Below, in pieces: positions 60,986-64,000 of a DNA stretch of 64,000 bases. The DNA comes from DASWLF01 sp963768765 (lineage in GTDB: Bacteria > Desulfobacterota > Desulfobaccia > Desulfobaccales > 0-14-0-80-60-11). The DNA lies in assembly GCA_963768765.1 (NCBI GenBank), contig CAVYJK010000021.1, forward strand, positions 186,001-250,000. The letters are read 5' to 3'. Made by a program: the position numbers and the translations under genes. The notes beneath the pieces were generated by a model. It did not search any database and was not told the DNA's origin. It was given only the letters and a program-made list of their open reading frames with translations. The number at the start of each line of letters is the position of its first letter. Position 1 is the stretch's first letter.

Positions 60986-62431
60986 TTAAGTCTCCTGATG
61001 CACCGGCAGAATGACGGTGAAGGTGGAGCCTTTGCCTCTCCGGCTCTGCACTTCGATATGGCCCCCGTGTTTCTCCACGATGCCATAGGTGACGGACAGG
61101 CCCAGACCCGTTCCCCGGCCCACCTGTTTGGTGGTGTAGAACGGGTCGAAGATGCGGGGCAGGTGCTCCGGTGATATCCCCACCCCGGTGTCGCGGACTT
61201 CCACCTTGAGCCAGTGGCCATCTTCGGAAGGGTAGGCCCGCACCGTCAAGGTGCCCCCGTCCAGCATGGCCTGGATGGCGTTGATGAAGAGGTTCAGAAA
61301 CACCTGCTGCAGGCTCTTGCGGTCGCCGTGAATGGGCGGGAGGTCGGAGGGGAATTCTTCCTCCACCAGGATGCCGGACAGGGCCAGCTGGTTCCGCACC
61401 AGCTTCAGGGTGTCGTAGACCACCCCCGAGATGGAGAGGGGTTCAAACTCCGGGTGCTCCGTCCGGGAGAAATCCAGCAGGCCCTTGACGATCTCCGAGG
61501 CCCGGTCCGACTGCACCAGGATATCTTGAATCAACCCCAGGGCCTCGTCCTTTTCCAGGTGGTTGAATTCTTCCTTCAAGGCCTCGGCGGTGAGCACGAT
61601 GTTATTGATGGGGTTGTTCAACTCGTGGGCGATCCCCGAAGTCAGGGTGCCCACCGCGGCAATCTTCCGGGACTGCACCAACTGCTCCTGGTGCACCTCC
61701 AGTTCGTGGATCATGCGGTTGAAGGCCCGGAACAGGGCAAAGAATTCCTCGGAGCGGGATTCCGGCTCAGGGATGGGGGTGAAGTCGCCGTGGGCGATCT
61801 TGTCCATGGCTTGCTGCATCTGGAACAGCGGCCGCACCAGCAGCCTGCCGATATAGAAGGCCACCAGGATTCCCAGAATCAGAAAGACCACCACGGAGCC
61901 AACAAAGAGATACATGGCTCGCTGGAACAGCCGGTCGATCTGGAGCCGCTCCTCCTTTTCCCAGCTCTCCGCCAGGTTGAGCAACTCCTGCCCCTGGTTG
62001 CGCAGAACGTCTTCCAGCAGGGAAAAGTTCCCCAGCTCCGCACCCCGTCCTCCCTCACTTATCCTGGATTCAATCTGCGCCAGGATTTGCTGGTACCGGT
62101 CTAAAACCCGGTGAAATTCGGGAGCCTGGGCCTGTTTCTTGAATCTCAGGATTTCCGACTCGTGGCCCAGATAAAGGTTTTGCACCCGGGCTGCATAGCT
62201 CTTGGCCTCCTGGAGGCTGGAGGGCTGCCGGTAGAGAAAGAAGTTTTTCTCCACCCGGCGCAACTCCAGGATATTTTGAAACAGGTCGTCCGTCAGTTCC
62301 AGCAGCCGCAAGCGGTTGCCGATCTCCCGGTGCACCTGGAAACTGAAGCCCGCGAAAATCAGCACCGACAGGACGCTGAACAGGAAAGCCAGGATGATCT
62401 TGCGCCGAATCTTGAAGGTGGCCTTTTTCAT
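60986..62431 (-). CDS. Membrane sensor histidine kinase with HAMP and four-helix periplasmic domain
   Basis: This 481-residue kinase has membrane helices at about 11-31 and 173-195 and between them a helical domain with ELRRVEKNFFLYRQ, as in the kinase at 49034-50458. HAMP (196-250) leads to HisKA with His269 (SGIAHELNNPINN) and an ATPase domain (NLFINAIQAMLDGG, DTGVGISP, GRGTGLGLSV). The NtrC-type regulator follows at once. The shared sensor design and close partner genes mark the two kinases as paralogues with related signals. Confidence 0.93.
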   Translation of the reverse strand: MKKATFKIRRKIILAFLFSVLSVLIFAGFSFQVHREIGNRLRLLELTDDLFQNILELRRVEKNFFLYRQPSSLQEAKSYAARVQNLYLGHESEILRFKKQAQAPEFHRVLDRYQQILAQIESRISEGGRGAELGNFSLLEDVLRNQGQELLNLAESWEKEERLQIDRLFQRAMYLFVGSVVVFLILGILVAFYIGRLLVRPLFQMQQAMDKIAHGDFTPIPEPESRSEEFFALFRAFNRMIHELEVHQEQLVQSRKIAAVGTLTSGIAHELNNPINNIVLTAEALKEEFNHLEKDEALGLIQDILVQSDRASEIVKGLLDFSRTEHPEFEPLSISGVVYDTLKLVRNQLALSGILVEEEFPSDLPPIHGDRKSLQQVFLNLFINAIQAMLDGGTLTVRAYPSEDGHWLKVEVRDTGVGISPEHLPRIFDPFYTTKQVGRGTGLGLSVTYGIVEKHGGHIEVQSRRGKGSTFTVILPVHQET

Positions 62432-62784
62432 AAGAATTTCGTCAAAACCCCTAACCGACTCTCAACCCAAGTAATTAAGTTTACTGATAATAACAAGAAC
62501 CTGGCCTAGAACCAAGAGGAGAATGGTTCAGAAGGATTTAAGATGAATTTTAATTTTAACTATAGGATATTTTTTCCATTCTGGGCCGCTTAAGGGTAAA
62601 TAATCATCCCACGGTGAAAGGCATAATTTATCGGAGCGGGCGTGTCCGCCCACGGCGGGCGCACACCTGGGTGCGCCCCTGCACCGGGCAATCATACCTT
62701 TTTGCTACCGCGAGTTTTCTCCAACGCAAAAAAAAGGAGGGTGCCGACCCTCCCGCCTTGTGGTCAGTTGAATCTTATGCCTTG
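62432..62784. other. Intergenic region between the kinase and the TPR gene
   Basis: This 353-base gap holds an AT-rich stretch upstream of the kinase (about 62450-62580, likely its promoter), a GTCCGCCC/GGGCGC repeat block (62633-62684) of the dispersed family, and the terminator at 62728-62753. No gene is seen. Confidence 0.55.
62728..62753 (-). terminator. Rho-independent terminator of the TPR lipoprotein operon
   Basis: On the minus strand GGAGGGT and ACCCTCC form a 7-base-pair GC-rich stem with loop CGGC, followed by eight Ts. It lies 32 bases after the stop of the TPR gene. Confidence 0.85.
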
Positions 62785-63759
62785 CTAGCCGCCATCCTTC
62801 CGGGATTCTTGGAGTTTTTCCAGGGCTCGTTGCAGATTGTTCTTGGCTTCCTGATAGAAAGCGGGCCTCAGCTCAATGGCCTTCTGGAAGCATTTGGCCG
62901 CCTCCTCAAAGCGCCCTTCCGCAAAATAGTAGACCCCGATGTTGTTGTAAGCCTGGGCTTCGTCCCCGGCTTTCAAAAAAGCCTCCAGCGCCTCGGGATA
63001 ACGCTTCTGGGCCGCCAGCGCCATCCCCAGATGGTAGTTCACCTTCTGATCCTGGGGAGCCAGGGCCTGGGCTTTCTTCAGATAGGTGAGGGCGTCCTGG
63101 TACTTCTTTAACTGCATGTAGGCCTGTCCCAGGGCCACCAGAGAGGACACCTGGCCCGGGTCCAAGGCTGCCGCCTTTTTGAGTTCGTTGACGGCTTTTT
63201 CCGTCTGTTCGGCCTCCAGGTAAGTCACCCCCAGCAGATGCCGGGTCTTGGCCCGGTCGGGTTCCAGGGACAGCACCAGCTGGAACTCGTCGATAGCCAG
63301 GGAATACTGCTTTTCCTGCAGGTGCACCAGCCCCATGGCCTCATGGGCCCTCATCATCTCCGGCTGGGCCACCAGGACCATGGCCAATTCCTGCTTGGCC
63401 GCTTCCAGCTGCCCTGTCATGAGAAGAATCACTCCCACTTTGTAACGCAGGTCATAGCGCTGGGGGTTATTCTTGAGGATTTGCAGAAAGGTGGCTAATG
63501 AGCTCTCGTAATCACGGTTTTCCAGGGCAATCTCCCCCAGGGCTTCCAGACGGTCTGGGGGGAGGAGCTTCTGGTCGGGCCGAGGCATTTTCTTAGTGTA
63601 ATCGGGCGAATAAGCAGCCTGCAGCTTGGCGACCTCCTTCTCCGAAAATGGGCGCACCGAGGTCTGCTTTCTGGCGCATTGACTCAACAGAAGCGGCAGC
63701 GCCAGGACGCAAGCAGAGAGAACCAGCGGCCTGAGCAGCCCGACTTTACTCCGCCGCAT
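62785..63759 (-). CDS. TPR-repeat lipoprotein
   Basis: This 324-residue protein has a lipoprotein-type signal (hydrophobic 10-27, then LSQC with Cys28; the Gln before Cys is unusual for a lipobox) and about seven tetratricopeptide repeats from residue 75 on, for example GLVHLQEKQYSLAIDEFQLV and LGQAYMQLKKYQDALTYLKK. TPR lipoproteins such as TadD or PilF scaffold secretion or pilus complexes at the outer membrane; a LytR_C-type gene lies just upstream. Function here is inferred only from fold. Confidence 0.82.
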   Translation of the reverse strand: MRRSKVGLLRPLVLSACVLALPLLLSQCARKQTSVRPFSEKEVAKLQAAYSPDYTKKMPRPDQKLLPPDRLEALGEIALENRDYESSLATFLQILKNNPQRYDLRYKVGVILLMTGQLEAAKQELAMVLVAQPEMMRAHEAMGLVHLQEKQYSLAIDEFQLVLSLEPDRAKTRHLLGVTYLEAEQTEKAVNELKKAAALDPGQVSSLVALGQAYMQLKKYQDALTYLKKAQALAPQDQKVNYHLGMALAAQKRYPEALEAFLKAGDEAQAYNNIGVYYFAEGRFEEAAKCFQKAIELRPAFYQEAKNNLQRALEKLQESRKDGG

Positions 63760-63761
63760 TA

Positions 63762-64000
63762 TTATTTCCCTTCCCCAGCCAACTGGGCCATCAGTCCGTG
63801 GCGATTCAGGAGATCGTGTCCCAGGAGGATCTTGACGTCCACGTCGTCACGAAGCTTCAGGCTCTGCTCCATTGTTGAGGTTGGGAAGAAATCGCGGCCC
63901 AGAGCCCGGGCCACCCGTTCGGCCTCCGGCCGGTAGTAGATCACGGTTTTTTCTGCCCCGAAATCAATATGGTTGCCGATCCTGGTCACGGTAAAGCCTT
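63762..64000 (-). CDS. C-terminus of a LytR C-terminal-domain protein (truncated by window edge)
   Basis: The frame enters from the right edge and ends GEGK at 63762, two bases before the TPR start codon. It carries the LytR_C pattern GFTVTRIGNHIDFGAEKTVI with YYRPEAERVARALGRDF. LytR_C domains occur in cell-wall-linked or pilus-associated membrane proteins. Only about 78 residues are visible. Confidence 0.75.
   Translation of the reverse strand, partial: GFTVTRIGNHIDFGAEKTVIYYRPEAERVARALGRDFFPTSTMEQSLKLRDDVDVKILLGHDLLNRHGLMAQLAGEGK

Overview
The window reads as chromosomal DNA of a GC-rich anaerobic bacterium, most likely a member of the Desulfobacterota (former Deltaproteobacteria, Desulfobacca/Syntrophobacter-like). 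This is inferred from gene content: a metF-metV-mvhD-hdrA set for methylene-tetrahydrofolate reduction, many sigma54 (NtrC-type) regulators, a TauE/SafE exporter paired with a TIGR02186-type protein, and many GC-rich palindromic interspersed repeats. No rRNA, tRNA or CRISPR array was seen.

Layout. 1-6543 (+, after a truncated minus-strand sensor gene): pgi, a membrane sensor kinase, an NtrC-type regulator with an altered sigma54-contact loop (GAFTHA), and threonine synthase. 6.8-15.5 kb: housekeeping and small-enzyme genes (hotdog thioesterase, rlmH, nitroreductase, rpoZ, flavodoxin-fold reductase, U32-like protein, TlpA-like thioredoxin), several carrying frameshifts. 15.6-20.3 kb (-): a NarX/DegS-type kinase with two tandem near-identical LuxR-type regulators. 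20.3-24.8 kb: a duplicated leader, then an acyltransferase overlapping an enolase-superfamily gene, convergent with a frameshifted FadL-like porin. 25-31 kb: a lipoprotein, gene remnants, a radical SAM protein, an unknown protein, an alcohol dehydrogenase and a DUF169 protein.

46.2-31.0 kb (-) is the metabolic core. It runs: degenerate receiver, metF-like gene, very large HdrA fusion, MvhD, MetV, MetF, receiver, ACT-domain protein, two sensor kinases, NtrC-type regulator. A near-consensus sigma54 promoter lies upstream of the first gene. MvhD has an in-frame TGA at a conserved cysteine followed by a SECIS-like hairpin, so it is very probably a selenoprotein.

57.9-46.8 kb (-) is a stress/energy-signalling cluster: universal stress protein, TauE/SafE, TIGR02186-type protein, PEP-synthase-like protein, receiver, split universal stress protein, heptad-repeat DUF202 protein, sensor kinase, receiver, two tandem-domain universal stress proteins. 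62.4-59.6 kb (-) holds another kinase/NtrC pair, and the right edge a TPR lipoprotein and the C-terminus of a LytR_C protein.

A caution applies throughout: about a dozen genes are interrupted by single-base indels, nearly all +1 and often in C/G runs, which fits uncorrected sequencing error better than real gene decay. Entries typed pseudogene are read as one gene across the shift. The HdrA gene is given as two parts.
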